From assembly GCA_037127255.1 (NCBI GenBank), contig JBANSL010000002.1:12134001-12198000 (forward strand): a stretch of 64,000 nt of DNA. The letters are read 5' to 3'. The DNA comes from Persicaria tinctoria. Taxonomy: Eukaryota; Streptophyta; Magnoliopsida; Caryophyllales; Polygonaceae. The notes beneath the pieces were generated by a model that worked only from the letters and a program-made list of their open reading frames with translations, ran no database searches and was not told the origin of the DNA. The translations under genes were made by a program, and so were the position numbers. Positions within the stretch are counted from its first letter, which is position 1. Each line of letters opens with the position of its first letter. Of the stretch, positions 24,501 to 35,565 are shown piece after piece.

Positions 24501-24568
24501 GCATATTAGCTCAAATGGTAGAGCGATGTGCTCAAGCACAAAGATGCGGGTTCAAATCTCGCATAGGC
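24501..24568 (+). pseudogene. tRNA-like sequence, right copy in CACTA-2
   Basis: Near-identical to the left copy but on the plus strand, so the two face each other as inverted repeats about 3.2 kb apart. D arm GCTC-GAGC, T arm GCGGG TTCAAAT CTCGC, and the same short anticodon loop (TGTGC TCAA GCACA). It lies just inside the right subterminal repeat array. Confidence 0.7.
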
Positions 24569-25748
24569 TACTACAATAATTTAGTTTCTAACCGATGTGT
24601 ATTAGGAGTTAGGACAAGAACATCTATAAGTACAAAGAAAACACTGTTTTGATGTATTTAGACAACATTTCTTATATGAAAACTGATTTTAATATTATAT
24701 GTACACAAAAAAAATCATAAATAATCGATGTCTATTTGATGTATTAACATTGGTATTTAAAAAATAAACAAATTCTATGTGATGCATTTAAACTTTTCTC
24801 GCCAATGAAATTGGGTCATTATTTTATCAAATTTCACATAAACCCAACGATAAAAATAATATTTTCTCGCTAAGTGATATGTTTACTAACGAAAATGATA
24901 TTTCATCGTTAAATGTTTTTTAACTTTTCTCGTTAATGAATTAGTCATTTTTCACTATTTTCGCGCAAGCCAATAACAATAAAAATGGTAGTCCCTCGCT
25001 AATATGTTTAGTGATAAATTCTTTCCTCGAGAAACACATACTTTTGGCAAGAAATTAAAATCTTCGTCGCCAATAAATTTAACACGCACTTTTGACATAA
25101 TTTCACCAAACATATAACGACAAATTTGGAATTTGTCATGGTTTTCCCCTATACTAGTAGTAGTGACGAAAGTGATATTTCCTCCCTAAATGGTTGTTTC
25201 AACGACAAAAATATTCTTCATAAAAGATGAACATAATGGTGAGGAATTTAAACTTTACTCATTAATGACTTTGAGGCATGTTCTCTATTTTTACCCAAGC
25301 AATAACGACGAAAATGGAATTTCTTTGCCAACTTATATGTTTAGCGACAAATTATTTTCTTGGGAAACACATACTTTTAGCGAGAAATCACAATTTTTGT
25401 CGCTAATATAGTTGGCGGATTTTACATAATTCCCACCTAACATGTAGCGACAAAAATTTAAATTCCTCGACGAATGTATTTTTAGTGATGAATTAATTCC
25501 TCGCTAAAATCTCAAAATTCGTCGCTATTTTCATTATGGTTTAGGCGACTATATCATGACAACAATTAACGACGAATCAAAAAATTTGTCGTTGAATGTC
25601 CCTTTTAGCGAGGAACATATGTCTCTCTCTAAAGTTCACGTCCCTTTTTATGAGGAACGTATATGTTCGTCGCCAAAGGTCACATTTACCGAGGAAAAAT
25701 AATTTGACACTGATACTTTTGTCGCTAATAATCCTTTTTGTTGTAGTG

Positions 25749-25852
25749 CGACGAAGTTCCCTTAAACGACGACCAAGTCCTGGAAGATACCGGAAACGCC
25801 CACGTCATCGCGCCTCAGCGAGTCGCTGAGCTCCAGCGTCTCCGAACCTTCT
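25749..25852 (+). pseudogene. GLR: GLR pseudogene exon 5, terminal piece
   Basis: After the CGA target duplication of CACTA-2 the GLR C-terminal tail resumes and ends with codons for ELQRLRTF and TAG, exactly as the intact paralogue does at 41632-41658. This fixes the 3' end of the ancestral gene. Confidence 0.85.
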
Positions 25853-26429
25853 AGGTCGACCAACAGGCCGTTGCCGGCCCCTTACAAGGCGGGGTCGATC
25901 AGATATATATATATATATATATTCCAAAGTTGTGTGTGTATACATATGTGTGTTGTTTCGAGTTTTATACTTATTGTATTGTATTTCAATTACTAACTAT
26001 CTATCAATTGTCTGTAAACTACATTATACTCTGTGATTTTAATTACTTTGAGATAATGATGTACGTGGTACTTCGTGCCGTTATAGTAATATTCTACGAG
26101 GTGTTTACTAGAACGTCCGTACTTTCCGCATTTATTAGCATTTTGTCTACCAACTTGTACATATAAGCAAAAAGTCCACCTCCATGCCCCTTTGCCCAGA
26201 GGCGGAGCCAAGGGGGCATGGGGAGCACGTGCCCCTCCCTCATCCGACAAATTAAATTGTAGAATCACTTTAATTTTATTTCAATAGATTATAATTAATA
26301 CTTTTATATTTTAGTTAAATTGACATTCACGTATTATAATTAATCTCGAGATCTTCGAAACCATAGGGTATTACTTATTTTGAGAATTTGATAAGAAGTT
26401 TGTTATGGCCAACAGAATCTGCTCGGCAC
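25853..26429. other. 3' flank of GLR pseudogene with a hAT-like MITE scrap
   Basis: No gene. A short AT microsatellite lies at 25906-25921. At about 26195-26275 a GC-rich segment (gcccagaggcggagcc...cccctccctcatccg) resembles one end of the CAGGGGCGGA element family at 4186 and 36387, but the other terminus is not found. Confidence 0.4.
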
Positions 26430-29400
26430 CTTGGATGCCAGAACTCAAACAAGAACATAATAAGGGTGAGGATATAGTGTAGAACAAGGTGAGGAAGAAG
26501 AAGAGTATAAGAGATGAGAATTTAGGAGGGAAAATATCAATTTCATTAATACCCATCCTCTTGATTACATTAGCCTATTTAGACTTGAGTATGGGCACAT
26601 TACATTGCTCCACCCATTGAGAGCCTTGTCTCAAGGCTTACATCTAAGACATTACATTGCTCCACCCATTGAGAGCCTTGTCTCAAGGCTTACATCTAAG
26701 ACATTAGTTGGAAGCGAGGGAATTGGGATAGTATGTGTGCAGCAGCTTCCCAGGCAGCATCAGTGCGGTCCAAGTTCTTCCACTTGACCAACCACTCGGT
26801 GACAGGGTCCCCATTTGGGAGGTGATGGACACGACTGTCTAAGATGGCTTCTAGTTCAGCAAGTAACTGTCCATCTTCATCTGTCTCAGGAGCTGGCAAA
26901 GGCGGCTCTCCATGCGGACGTTTCTTCAATTTCAGTTGGGAAATGTGGAAGACAGGGTGTATGCGAGATGAATCTGGCAATTGCAGCTTGTAGGCAACCT
27001 TCCCCACCCTAGCCAAGACCTTGTAAGGGCCAAAATACTTAGCACTGAGTTTCAAGTTCCTTCGGATTGCTGCTGAAGACTGTCTGTAGGGATGGAGTTT
27101 AAGGAACACCAAATCTCCAACCTGCGGTTCTCTATCAGTTCTTTTAGTATCAGCAAAGTGCTTCATACGAACCTGAGCTTGCTGGAGGTGATGCTTCAAT
27201 TGTTGGATCAAGTGTTGTTTGTTGCTTAACCACTCATCTGTAGGTGACTTTGAAGCAGATATTGTAGGTAACCCCAGTTGAGAAGGTGGGCAACCAAACA
27301 GGGCTTCAAATGGAGTCATTATGACAGTGGAGTGAAATGTGGTGTTGTACCACCACTCTGCTAAAAACAACCACTGCACCCACTTCCTTGGACAGTCAGA
27401 CGTCATGCACCTCAAATAGGATTCAAGGCAATGGTTGACTCTTTCTGTTTGGCCATCTGATTGAGGATGGTAGGTTGAGCTCATATCCAGACTAGTGTGC
27501 AGTGACTTGAACAATTGTTGCCAAAACTGACTTATGAAAATCTTGTCCCTATTAGACACAATACTGCAGGGTAACCCATGGAGCTTATATATGTTGTCCA
27601 TGAAAACTGAGGTCACCCTTGTAGTTGTGTATGGGTGAGAGAGAGGGATGAAGTGGGCGTATTTTGTAAGCCTATCTACCACCACTAGGATTGTATCTCT
27701 ACCTTGTGACTTAGGCAATCCTTCCACAAAGTCAAGGCTAATGTGGCTCCATGGCTTGTCATGTATAGGAAGAGGTTGAAGAAGCCCAGACCAGGGGTGG
27801 CAACATGCTCAGACTTGCACCTTTGACACACCTCACAGGAATTAATGAACTCTTGAGTGTCAGTCTTCATTCTCTGCCAGTAGAACAAGCTTTTGAGTCT
27901 TTGATAGGTGGCATGAATTCCTGAATGGACTCCCATAGCATCCTCATGAAAGGATGTGATCAACTTGGTTCTCATGTCTGAATTTTCTCCCACCAGTAAC
28001 CTGCCCTTGTATCCTATCAGCCCTTCCACCACTGTAAAGTGACCAGGGTTGTTGGACAATGCAGTGAGCAACACCCTTTGGACCACTTGATCACCCTTAT
28101 AGCTGTTGAATATTTCAGTAATCCAAGAGGGTTGTACCACTGTTAAAGCTGCACAGTCACAAGCCTGATCCTCAAACATCATAGACAACCCATCAGCTAC
28201 TTTATTTTCCACTCCCTTCTTATAAGCAATATCATAGTTCAATCCCAGCAATTTCCTGACTGTCTTTCTCTTAATCTGAGTAGACAATCTTTGATCTAAG
28301 AGATGTTTAAAAGGTTGGTGATCTGTTTTAATGATAAACGTCCTGCCTTCTAAGTAATGCCTCCACTTATCAATAGCTAAGAGCTCCTTTTCATAGACAG
28401 CCAAGAGTAAATGTCTCCCATGGAGAGCTTGGCTGACGTAAGCTATAGGCCTGCCATTTTGCATTGGGACTGCTCCAATGCCAGAGTCACATGCATTAGT
28501 TTCTACTGTGAAAGGTAAACCAAAATTAGGCATAGCTAGCACAAGTGGTGAGGTGAGGACGTGTTTCAATTCATTAAAGGCCTTCTCAGCACTAGGGGAC
28601 CACACAAAATTGTCTTTCTTCAAGAGCTCAGTCAAAGGCTTGGCAATGCACCCATATCCTTTGATAAACCGCCTCTAATAACCTGTGAGCCCCAGAAAAC
28701 CCCTTAATGCTTTCACATTCCTGGGCACAGGTCATTTGAGCATTGAATCAATCTTTTTAAGATCAGTGGAAACTCCTTTTCCATAAATAATATGTCCCAA
28801 GTACTCCACCTCAAGCTGTGCAAATTCACATTTGGATCTTTTAGCAAATAATCTGTGATTTCTCATGACAGCTAGAATCTCCTGAAGGTGAATAACATAT
28901 TGCTCCACTGACTTGCTATACACCAATATATCATCAAAAAAGACTAACACATATTTCCTTAAGAACCTCCCAAAAACATCATTCATTAGGCATTGAAAAG
29001 TAGTTTGTGCATTAGTTAGGCCAAAGGGCATGACCCTGAACTCATAGTGACCGTGATGGGTTCTAAAAGCTGTCTTAGCAATGTCATCCTCTACCATTCT
29101 CACTTGATGGTAACCTTCCCTCAAATCCAGCTTAGAGAAAATACTAGCACCAGCAAGTTCATCTAAAAGATCTTCAATATGGGGTATTGGGAACTTATCC
29201 TTGACAGTAAGCTCATTCAAGCGCCAATAGTCCACACAAAACCTCCAAGATCCATCTTTCTTTTTAACTAGTAGTGTTGGACTTTCAAAAGGACTATGAC
29301 TTGGTCTAATATTCCCATTACTCAACATCTCAGACACTTGCTTTTCAATCTCAGTCTTTTGGAAGTATGGATACCTGTAGGGTCTTGAAGCCACCGGCAC

Positions 29401-30003
29401 TGCTCCCATCTTCAAGTTGATTGAGTGTTCATGGTTCCTTACATGGGGCAGCTCTTTGGGTTCTTGAAAGACATCCTCCAACTCCCTGAGGACTGTGCTG
29501 ATTACCCATGGCAGCTCATTCTCAGATACTCTCAGGCTGCAAATTTGTGCTATCTGGAATACCATCACAGGCTCTGGCACTTTACAAAGCTTCTGCAACT
29601 GCTTGCCAGTGAGCATTTTGACACAAGCCTGGCCTCCATTTGTGTCATCCTTGAAACCTTTGATAATTAATCACCTGTTTCCCTAGCTTCTGAAATGATA
29701 TTTGCACTTCTACAAAATCAAAGAGAACTGGGTTAAAGCCAACTAACCAATCAGTTCCCAAAATCATATCACTCCCTTCCATTTTTAGCAAACGGATTTC
29801 ATGTTCATATTCGGACCCTTGCATCTCCCAAAAAAATTCCTTTGCAAACTTTCCCACTTAGCATCATCCCATTTATAGTATTGACCTGCATTGTATTTGC
29901 TTTGCTGATCTCAAACCCGACCTCTCTAGCTACTCGTGAGTCAAGGAAACTATGCGTCGCGCCATTGTCAATCAGTATGGTGATTGGTTTCCCTTTCACA
30001 TTT
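26430..30003 (-). mobile_element. Truncated Ty3-gypsy chromovirus B
   Basis: Minus strand, from protease to 3' LTR. Protease at about 29995-29930 (DNGATHSF; element A has DSGATHSF). Reverse transcriptase at about 29350-28740 with FFDDILVYS as the catalytic motif. RNase H at about 28560-28180. Integrase zinc-binding region (H..H..CEVCQRC) at about 27910-27800, and integrase core in the frame 27727-26696 (NRDKIF, HPQSDGQTERVNH). A C-terminal chromodomain (EWLVKWKNLDRTDAAWE) at about 26800-26740 identifies it as a chromovirus. Two stops lie between the RT and RNase H frames (28680-28731), and frame changes occur near 27700-27790 and 29620-29860. The 5' end is lost within the protease. The LTR on the low-coordinate side resembles that of element A. 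Confidence 0.9.
26599..26702. repeat. 52-bp tandem duplication in gypsy-B 3' region
   Basis: Two perfect head-to-tail copies of a 52-bp unit beginning ATTACATTGCTCCACC (26599-26650 and 26651-26702), next to the end of the integrase frame. Confidence 0.85.
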
Positions 30004-30250
30004 GAAGACCTAAGAAGGTGCAACTTGATTTTTGGATTGTTGCTTTTGATAGAAGAGGCTTCAATTTCGTTTTTGATCCTGGTGGAATCCAAACACGGTG
30101 GTTTATCTGCATACAAGTTCTTAGCATCACATGCTTTTGTTTTGCTAAGTGCCAAAAATATGTTGAGATTGGCTGGTAATTGGAGTTCTTATTTGAGTGC
30201 TTACCTAGATGCTGAGTTGATGTTAGTGTTGTATCACTGGCCCACAGTGT
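30004..30250. other. Unassigned sequence between gypsy B and an LTR
   Basis: Not related to the retrotransposon protein. Open on the plus strand through 30255 (a YKFLASHAFVLLSAKN-like stretch), but there is no recognisable domain or splice context. It may be a fragment of another element. Confidence 0.3.
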
Positions 30251-30622
30251 TGTAAAGCCCGAATATATTTTAATATTATTTTAATTAGATATATTATTAT
30301 TTTATTCAATTTGTGAAAGTGGAATAAAAAAACGTCATTGAGCACCAAGTTTCGATTTTAAAATCCTTCTGGCGTCGTTTTAGAATTTTGATTTTGACCG
30401 AATTTGATTCCGCTTTCTAGTTGCGAGTCTTGTTAAATTAATTTAATTCCGGTAATGATGTACAAGTTCGATTTAAATTTCGATAGAGTCGGGATTAGCG
30501 GGTTCGAATTTGAATGTCGGGTATATTCTTGCATTTATGTGTTGGGACAATGGGACCACATAAAATCCTTTTCTTTTCGTTTTCTTTTCTTCCCTCTCTC
30601 TTGTGCTTGCTGTGGTGGAAGA

Positions 30623-30683
<61 letters not shown>

Positions 30684-31266
30684 TTTCTGTTTCTATAACT
30701 CACCAAAACACCATCCCCCATTAGCCTCACTCTCCTCTTCTCTTTTCCAAGCACAAACCCACAACAAGCCTCTTTCTCTATAGAAGCCGCATCCACTAGA
30801 ACCTCCCTCATCGTCGTCGTTACGTGCCTAGCTGACACCGCTCTTTCTTCCTCCCTTCCCGGGTTTCCGCGAGCAAGAACTGCATAGCAGCCCCCAATTC
30901 TTCAGGCAAAGGCCGAGCCTCGATCCTTCTCTTCGTCGAGCTCAGAACCTGACTAATTCGCTAACTTGGCTAAATGGTAAATTGTTCCACTTATGATTTG
31001 GTTTTGAACCGGCTCTGCCATGGCACGTTGTATCTTAATCTCGTTTTCCGCTCGATTTCCTTATATGAGTTACGACTTAGTCATTAGAACAGGATAAGGG
31101 TACCCAACGGCCCATCTACGATGATTTTGGGGTTCGAAATCCCCCTTTCATACTGATCCTTATTAAAAGAGGTTTGAAACCTCGACCCGTACCTTGATTG
31201 CAAGATTCGAACGAAGATATCCGACCTTCGAAACGTAACCCGAGTACTTATACTTGGGCCGTTACA
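30251..31266 (+). repeat. Probable solo LTR (TGTAA...TTACA)
   Basis: A 1016-bp segment starting TGTAAAGCCCGAATATATTTT and ending TTGGGCCGTTACA, i.e. with matching TGTAA/TTACA ends. The opening is shared with 45784 and 45867, so this is a repeat family. It contains a CT microsatellite at 30625-30676. No coding region is attached and no clean 5-bp target duplication is seen (flanks AGTGT and TGTGC), so solo-LTR status is likely but not proven. No internal gene. Confidence 0.55.
30625..30676. repeat. CT microsatellite
   Basis: About 26 uninterrupted CT units inside the LTR-like repeat. Confidence 0.95.
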
Positions 31267-31843
31267 TGTGCTACTGATTGGTGGTACTTGACTTCGTTCT
31301 TCGTCGTCATTCGCAACTACTAGGAGTAGTTTTTCTTAGATCGTTTCTTGTACTTAGTAGAGTTTTTTCTGCTTGTTTCTTAGCGTCGTTTTTCTGTTCT
31401 TACTGTATCCTTTGACGGTTTCCGCCTGCTGATTCGTCAACCTCTTGAGAATCAGGCTAGCCTGATCTCGACATCTTACTTAATCAAAAATAAAAATAAA
31501 GCAAGGCATCCATTTTATTTTACTAGAAACTAGTTGGTGATCATGACTGATGTGTAGTCACACAAGAGGTACATTGTTACTGTCATGGACACTGATTGCC
31601 TAAGTCATGGAATTGTTGCTGCATAACAGGCTGCCTAAGGTATACAAGTATACAACTCCATGGCGGTGATAAACTTATAAAGGGAGTTGAATATTCAAAT
31701 ATTCAATTCTTTGAGTTACGACAGAGTGGTTGGGTGTTCATGTGGAAATGTAGTGGTTACTGGTTAGAATAAGTTCTCATTATCTATTATGAGTTTACAT
31801 TCAATAAGCAAGCATTGACGACAATGCTTTTATAAGGAGTGAA
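31267..31843. other. Gene-free stretch, possibly internal remnant of an LTR element
   Basis: No ORF of note. The last bases (ATAAGGAGTGAA) resemble a polypurine tract directly before the LTR-like segment at 31844, so this may be the non-coding interior of a small non-autonomous LTR element. Confidence 0.35.
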
Positions 31844-32117
31844 TGTTAGGATCTAGAATAATATAGTGGTTATAAATGTAAATAGTAGGGAGTTGGTATT
31901 TGGTATATAAATACCTTTGGAGTGTATGGTACGAGCATGAAAAATATTAATCCAGAACTATCTTCGTCCTCTTCTCAATCTCTCTTCCCTCTCTCTTTCC
32001 TAATCAAGATCGAGCTTCTATGGCTCTAACTCATCTTCTTCCTCTTCTCAATCTCTCTCCCCTCGCTCTTTCCTAATCAAGAGCTTCCATGGCTCTAACT
32101 CTATCAAGGTCCTAACT
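31844..32117 (+). repeat. Copia-type LTR remnant
   Basis: Begins TGTTAGGATCTAG and ends near GGTCCTAACT, a degenerate inverted pair (TGTTAGGA/TCCTAAC). It contains a TATA-like GTATATAAATACC at about 31900 and a CT-rich tail with an internal ~60-bp near-duplicate (cctcttctcaatctctct). Probably a 3' or solo LTR. Confidence 0.5.
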
Positions 32118-33380
32118 ATTTATTTAAAAAATCGATCTACATCTTAAATTTTAAGAATGAATAGAAACAAGCAAAATGTTAAATTGTATAATGTTTGTGA
32201 TATTAAATATAGATATGAGTATACAATCAGAAAAACTATACTTTTGATAGTAATTTAGCGGTTAATGTTAACTATGAAAAAATCTTAATATATTTGTATA
32301 AAAACCTTTTCAATGGTAATATATTATAAAAATAAATTATATAATACTCCATATGAAATATTATTATGTATAATTTATATATAAAAAATTAGTCCCTTGC
32401 ATATCACGTGCTAAAACCCTAAGTAAAAGAGAAAGAATTGCAATTTCACATAAAGGTAATGCAAATCTTTGGAGGAAAATGTTAGCAAATGAAGAATATC
32501 AAGTGATAATTAATCTGCCCATTCTAAAAAAATCGCTCCAAAAAAAAAGTCTCTCGCTCCCTAAACACAACCCTAGCCGCCACCCTCAAATAACCCTAGC
32601 CACTGCCATGTAGTCAGTAGTCCACACCGCCTCTTCCTCCGGCTGGCTTCCCGGCCGGTCTCAACCCCCTCAGCACAACCCGCAAAAAACCTATCTCACA
32701 AATCTTTCAGTCTGGTTGCTCTTCCCGTGGAGTTCGTCCCCGACATCGCCCCAATCCCGACCCACTTTAGTCCAGCGCCCTTCCCTCGTTCGCTGCTGAT
32801 GTGGGTGTGGTCGCCCTGGCTCCGTCGGACTCCCTCCCTCCGGGTGGAACTCCGAGTGTTGTACTAATCTCCTACCCCTCCGGTCTCCCCTCCCGCATGA
32901 AACCTTAGATTTGCTCAGATCTGCTACCCAAATTTGTGGCTCTCCCTCCCGCATGAACCTCCCACAAATGGATTTATCTCTCCCTTCCCAGTTGCCCAGA
33001 TCTACCTTAAAAAAGAAAAAGGTAAAAAAAAACCTAAAAAAACTAACTAAAAAACAAACCCAACCCCTCACAGATGTCTAACAAATCTCTAGAAACTTTT
33101 TCAACCAAACTAAACAGTGAGCCCAGAATTGCAAGAAAATCCCCAGATTTTCTTTGTCCTTGACGTCGGCGACGACAAAGTCAAGGCGTTCTCACTCGAC
33201 CTACCAGATCTGAAATCAGATCCGCAACCATCACCACTACCAATTCAAGTAGGTTTAACCTAGTTTTTTTTACTGGCGACTCACTGCGTAGGATTCATCA
33301 AGCCATCTTTTTTATGACTTCAAGATCGCTTAGGCGATCTACTTCTTGCATACTGTAAAAAAAATCTGCAAATTCTAAGA
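32118..33380. other. CT-rich segment without a recognised gene
   Basis: Positions 32560-33000 are GC- and CT-rich (ccctagccgccaccctc, cctccctccgggtgg) in the manner of plant 5' leaders or retroposon 5' ends. A donor-like site (CAAG|gtagg-like) occurs near 33250. No frame encodes a recognisable protein on either strand. Confidence 0.35.
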
Positions 33381-33696
33381 GCTAATTTGGTTATCTTTTT
33401 AAAAAAACTCGGAAGTTAAAAAATCCAGGAAGTATAATAAATACTTGTGTTTGGTTGCTTTTTTGAACTCGAAAAAATTCAGGAATTTGACTTCCCAGGA
33501 ATTTCAATTCCTACAACATGGAGGAATTTTACTTACCTAAGGGGACTAGGTAAGTTTCACTTCCATCATTTTTTTTATGGAAAAATTCAATTTCCTCCAT
33601 TTAAATTCCCTACATCTTATAACGTAACCAAATAATTTAAATTTTATGGGAATTGAATTCATGGGAAGTAACTTTCTAGGAAGCATACTTCCTAAT

Positions 33697-33835
33697 AGGG
33701 GCGGACCCAGAAAGTTTTTAGCGGGGGATCACCATAGTAGTCGACAATAAGATCGAGAAAAAAATTGCAAAACATAACGTGATCGATAGTACAAACTAGG
33801 GGGTCACGTGACCCCCTGTTCATCCGATAAATTAC
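33697..33835. repeat. hAT-like MITE scrap
   Basis: Contains a GGGGCGGACCCAG start and a GTGACCCCCTG...CATCCG end typical of the CAGGGGCGGA family in this window. The termini are incomplete. Confidence 0.4.
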
Positions 33836-35480
33836 CTAGGTGTATTCTCCTCGTCGATAGCTTCGTTTTGATATATAATACACCCTAATCCGACATCTGA
33901 GTAAAAAGTTATGAATGTTTGAAAATTACAGCAGTATTAATCACTTTAGTTTTATTTCAATATATTATAATACTTTAATATTTTACTTAAATTGACATTC
34001 AAATATTATAATTCATCTCGAGAGCTTCGAAACCATATGTTATATTACTTATTTTGAGAATATGGTAAGAAGTTACGCAAGTTTTTTTTTTTTTTTTTTG
34101 CTTCCTATGTTCAATCAAACAAGACTAAGACGTGTGTGGTGTGGTTATTTTGGGATAAGATTGTAGAGACAAAAAAAAAAGATGCCGGGGCTAGATTTGG
34201 TATAACTATATAAATAATTTATTTGCAATAAGCAATAACTTATGTACAATTTTTTCCGGTCAATTTTCTGGCTATCTGGCTACATTAAATATAATTGTTG
34301 ACATTCCTATACATCGACCAAGTTGCTATATATTTTTGTGTATAATATATATGAGTTACGTACGTTGTTATATTTTTGTTGCAACTAAGTTGCTTTATAT
34401 ACTTATAATAAAACGTTATTTTTCTAACTTGCAATATTATTGGCCTAGCTATTGGCACGGGTAAAGATTGGAATTAAAATTATATTATTTTATATATCTA
34501 ATTTAAATTTTTAACTTGAATTTTAAATCTAATATAAATTTTTCTAACGTTATTTTTAAAATTATATTTTTTTAGTTTTTTTAAAATTGTTTTTCGAGAA
34601 TGGATATTATGTTTGGTAGAAAATATTTCCTTAGCCCATATCATTAACATATACATTAGGATAGAAAAACCATTTAAGAAATACTAAAAAAAATTAGATA
34701 ATATTTCTTCTCATTTGGACTTTAACGATTTTTCGTCTGTCGATATGTCAACCATCTTGAATTCTTACTTAGTATATAATATGGAAAAAAAAACAAAGTC
34801 ATGTTGATGAATTTATCTCGTAATAATAAAAGCAATTGGAAAAATGCGACAAAGTCGTTTACTATTCTAGTTCGCTTTTATAATTAAAAAAGAATAAAAT
34901 TTGTATAAAATATTTTTTAAAAAATTAATTAATTTTTTTAATATTTTAAAATGTATGTTAAAAATTAAAACAATTTAAATTTTGACTAGATAAAACATTT
35001 AAATTTGGATCGATTTCTTTATCCTATGTCTAGATAATAGCACTAATTTGGAAAGGTTTTTTAAATTTAAATTACTTTAGTTTTTTTAATTAATTAAATT
35101 CCTATAATTGCTTGCATTTTTTTTGGTAAGGAATCTTTCCCAATTTAGGGTATTATCCGAAAAACCAAATTTGGATTAGTAGTTGATGTTGCAACGCATG
35201 GGTGCCAAAGTGGCAGAGTGTTGTTTAGAAATTAATTTAAACCGAATTTATAATACTGTTGGGCAAAACATGTTGTTTATTATTTACGTATGTTTTTTTA
35301 GAATGATAAAAACTATATAAAATATTTATTTTAATTTATTTTTTTTAACAAATTCGTAGTTATTAATTATTAATAAGTACAAATTTATTAAAAATAAATA
35401 AATATTTTATATAGTTTTTATTATTCTAAAAAAGCGTGAACTAATTTTGCTGTACAATAGACTAAAACAAATTAAAGTCT
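33836..35480. other. AT-rich upstream region of the intact GLR gene
   Basis: No gene. A T-run lies at about 34083-34098. An imperfect inverted repeat at 35278-35447 (arms 'tttttagaatgataaaaactatataaaat' and complement) is related to the MITE at 4952-5186 and ends about 45 bp before the TATA box. Confidence 0.45.
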
Positions 35481-35491
35481 TTTAGTGAAGC

Positions 35492-35499
35492 CTATAAAA
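35492..35499 (+). promoter_or_regulatory. TATA box of intact GLR gene
   Basis: CTATAAAA, 74 bp before the ATG. It is in the same relative place as in the pseudogene copy, where flanking sequence has diverged. Confidence 0.65.
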
Positions 35500-35565
35500 C
35501 AGGAGACCTGCAGGAAACCCAGTTTTAAGTCAGAAAAAAAAAATAACGAAGTTAAGGGGAAGAAG

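Larger units (their letters stand above)
20684..25748 (+). mobile_element. Complete non-autonomous CACTA transposon CACTA-2
   Basis: 5065 bp with termini CACTACAACAGAAA on the left and, reversed, CACTACAACAAAAAG on the right, flanked by the 3-bp duplication CGA (20681-20683, 25749-25751). Both ends carry subterminal arrays of TTCGTCGCTAAA-like motifs (20700-21190 and about 24800-25735), clearly different from the TTTCGACGC arrays of CACTA-1. No transposase-like frame exists inside. It contains two tRNA-like sequences in opposite orientation (21213-21279 and 24501-24568), a Stowaway MITE (23014-23421) and short exon-like pieces on the minus strand. Movement would need proteins from another element. 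Confidence 0.9.
5512..25852 (+). pseudogene. GLR: Glutamate-receptor-like (GLR) pseudogene, multiply interrupted
   Basis: A tandem paralogue of the intact GLR gene at 35566-41658. Plant GLRs are plasma-membrane cation channels gated by amino acids. Exon equivalents: exon 1 5512-5767; exon 2 9816-9871 plus 14831-16117; exon 3 16212-16507; exon 4 16665-16879; exon 5 17315-17604, with a second partly overlapping copy at 20300-20683 plus 25749-25852. Besides the copia insertion in exon 2 and CACTA insertions in exon 5, it has a TAA at 15419-15421 where the paralogue has a Gln codon, a 14-bp deletion at about 15876, a 5-bp gain near the end of exon 2, an extra T in a T-run of exon 3 (about 16403-16409), and a frameshift in exon 5 where the coding frame meets TAG. 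Splice sites still match the paralogue, so the gene was functional before decay. Confidence 0.9.

Noticed and set aside
30473..30838. Arg/Glu-repeat ORF
   Set aside because: Produced by the CT microsatellite inside an LTR-like repeat.
31844..32117. Complete LTR retrotransposon start
   Set aside because: No primer-binding site or gag follows the LTR-like segment; best kept as a remnant.
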